From Desulfuromonas soudanensis (GTDB lineage Bacteria > Desulfobacterota > Desulfuromonadia > Desulfuromonadales > WTL), in contig NZ_CP010802.1 of the NCBI RefSeq assembly GCF_001278055.1, forward strand, positions 3,596,001 through 3,660,000: a stretch of 64,000 nt of DNA, read 5' to 3'. The first letter of the stretch is position 1; every line of letters starts with the position of its first letter. The position numbers were made by a program, and so were the translations under genes. The notes beneath the pieces are model-generated. The model made no database searches and was not told where the DNA came from. It saw only the letters and a program-made list of their open reading frames with translations. Shown in pieces: positions 63,233-64,000 of this stretch.

Positions 63233-64000
63233 ATGAATTTTTCCCGGGAATGGAAGCCGCTCACCACCATCATTGCGGTTTTTCTCGCCTGTTATTATCT
63301 GCCCGTGGAATGGCTGCAGGAGTCGCAGCGGCTGGAAAACGCCCTGTGGGAATCGCTCCACCTCGTCCGATGGTATGCCCAGGAACATGTCCTCCTCTGC
63401 CTGGTTCCGGCTTTTTTCATCGCCGGAGCCGTCGGAGTCTTCGTCAGTCAGGCCGCGGTCATGAAGTATCTCGGGCCCAAAGCAAACAAGGGTGTGGCTT
63501 ACGGGGTGGCTTCGGTTTCGGGATCGATCCTGGCCGTCTGCTCCTGCACCATCTTGCCCCTCTTTGCCGGGATCTACCGCATGGGAGCCGGACTGGGACC
63601 CGCCTGCGCCTTTCTCTATTCGGGACCGGCCATCAACATCCTCGCCATCGTCCTCACCGGTGCCGTTCTCGGTCCCGAGATGGGGATCGCCCGGGCCGTG
63701 GGGGCGGTCGTTTTCGCCGTTGTCATCGGCCTTCTCATGCACCTCTTTTTCCGCAAGGAAGAGTCGGCCAAGGTCGCGGCGGCAGCGGCGATGCCGGAGC
63801 CGGAGGTGGCGCGCCCCCTCTGGCAGAACGGTCTTTATTTTGCCAGCATGGTCGGCATCCTGGTCTTTGCCAACTGGGGGAAACCGGCCGAGCCGGTCGG
63901 AGTGTGGCAGGCCATTTACGCCGCCAAGTGGTCCATCACCGCACTCTTTGCCCTGGCTCTGGCGGTGATTCTCGTCGCCTGGTTCAAGGTCGGCAAGTAC
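63233..64000 (+). CDS. ArsP/DUF318-type permease (partial)
   Basis: Membrane permease, 256 residues seen before the window ends with no stop. Eight or more TM helices are expected; the visible ones include NFSREWKPLTTIIAVFLACY, LVPAFFIAGAVGVFVSQAAV and YGVASVSGSILAVCSCTILP. The motif SCTILPLFAGIYRMGAGLGP is typical of the COG0701 permease family that includes ArsP (exporter of trivalent organoarsenicals) and related metal exporters. The CSC pair fits metal handling. Control by the neighbouring ArsR is likely, by the operator before it. Substrate is inferred. Confidence 0.85.
   Translation, partial: MNFSREWKPLTTIIAVFLACYYLPVEWLQESQRLENALWESLHLVRWYAQEHVLLCLVPAFFIAGAVGVFVSQAAVMKYLGPKANKGVAYGVASVSGSILAVCSCTILPLFAGIYRMGAGLGPACAFLYSGPAINILAIVLTGAVLGPEMGIARAVGAVVFAVVIGLLMHLFFRKEESAKVAAAAAMPEPEVARPLWQNGLYFASMVGILVFANWGKPAEPVGVWQAIYAAKWSITALFALALAVILVAWFKVGKY

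Overview
The window is GC-rich and gene-dense. Its gene content fits a Desulfuromonadia/Geobacter-like anaerobic deltaproteobacterium: a membrane-bound Hyb-type [NiFe] hydrogenase, a second soluble group 3b-like [NiFe] hydrogenase, a hyp maturation set, sigma54 regulators, a REC-PAS-GGDEF-EAL protein, and a molybdopterin enzyme beside an EgtD methyltransferase. This placement rests on gene content only. All calls come from reading the sequence and its translations; no database search was run.

Layout. (1) 1-3933, minus strand: EgtD histidine methyltransferase followed by a molybdopterin oxidoreductase whose reading frame, after one 1-nt frameshift, runs without a stop into a NifS-like cysteine desulfurase. 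This is the architecture of the metallopterin-dependent (oxygen-independent) ergothioneine synthase. (2) 4108-8367: a PAS/GAF histidine kinase, a lipoprotein and an MBL-fold hydrolase. (3) 8465-15071, plus strand: TonB-dependent receptor, YfiR-like periplasmic protein, hybrid histidine kinase and NtrC-type regulator, a likely signalling unit. (4) 15114-20741: Hyb hydrogenase operon (large subunit, protease, small subunit, HybA, HybB) behind a near-consensus sigma54 promoter, ended by a strong terminator. (5) 20768-26052: small lipoprotein, endonuclease I, DUF2784 protein, CPx-type copper ATPase, small Cys-rich protein and GDSL esterase. (6) 26500-40952, minus strand: a compact nine-gene operon with its own sigma54 promoter and a divergent enhancer-binding protein. 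It encodes an amidohydrolase, an MFS-PlsC-acyl-ACP synthetase fusion, class I HMG-CoA reductase, a UbiA prenyltransferase, a PPDK/rifampicin-phosphotransferase-like enzyme, a BtaA-like aminocarboxypropyltransferase, a VTE5/VTE6-like isoprenoid kinase fusion, a GNAT-like protein and an acyl-AMP ligase. It looks like an undescribed isoprenoid/glycerolipid pathway. (7) 41075-45761: the regulator, two small genes, a double-GAF protein and a PstS-like protein. (8) 45910-50353: group 3b-like hydrogenase with beta and gamma subunits fused, plus its protease. (9) 50404-58169: REC-PAS-GGDEF-EAL protein, MinD-like ATPase, J/HTH protein and hypABCDE (no hypF here). (10) 58340-64000: membrane protein, MshEN/coiled-coil/GAF-like protein, trkH-trkA, then arsR and an ArsP-type permease cut by the window edge, with ArsR-like operators on both sides of arsR.

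How the parts fit together. The hyp genes and two dedicated proteases would mature both hydrogenases. Sigma54 appears to link hydrogen uptake and the lipid operon to nearby enhancer-binding proteins. The small repeats (three pyrimidine-rich heptad arrays, two REP-like hairpins inside the hybP reading frame, and a TTEARRHR-type element at the end of hypB) show that short repeats reach into genes and gene junctions here. No tRNA, rRNA, CRISPR array or transposase gene was recognised.
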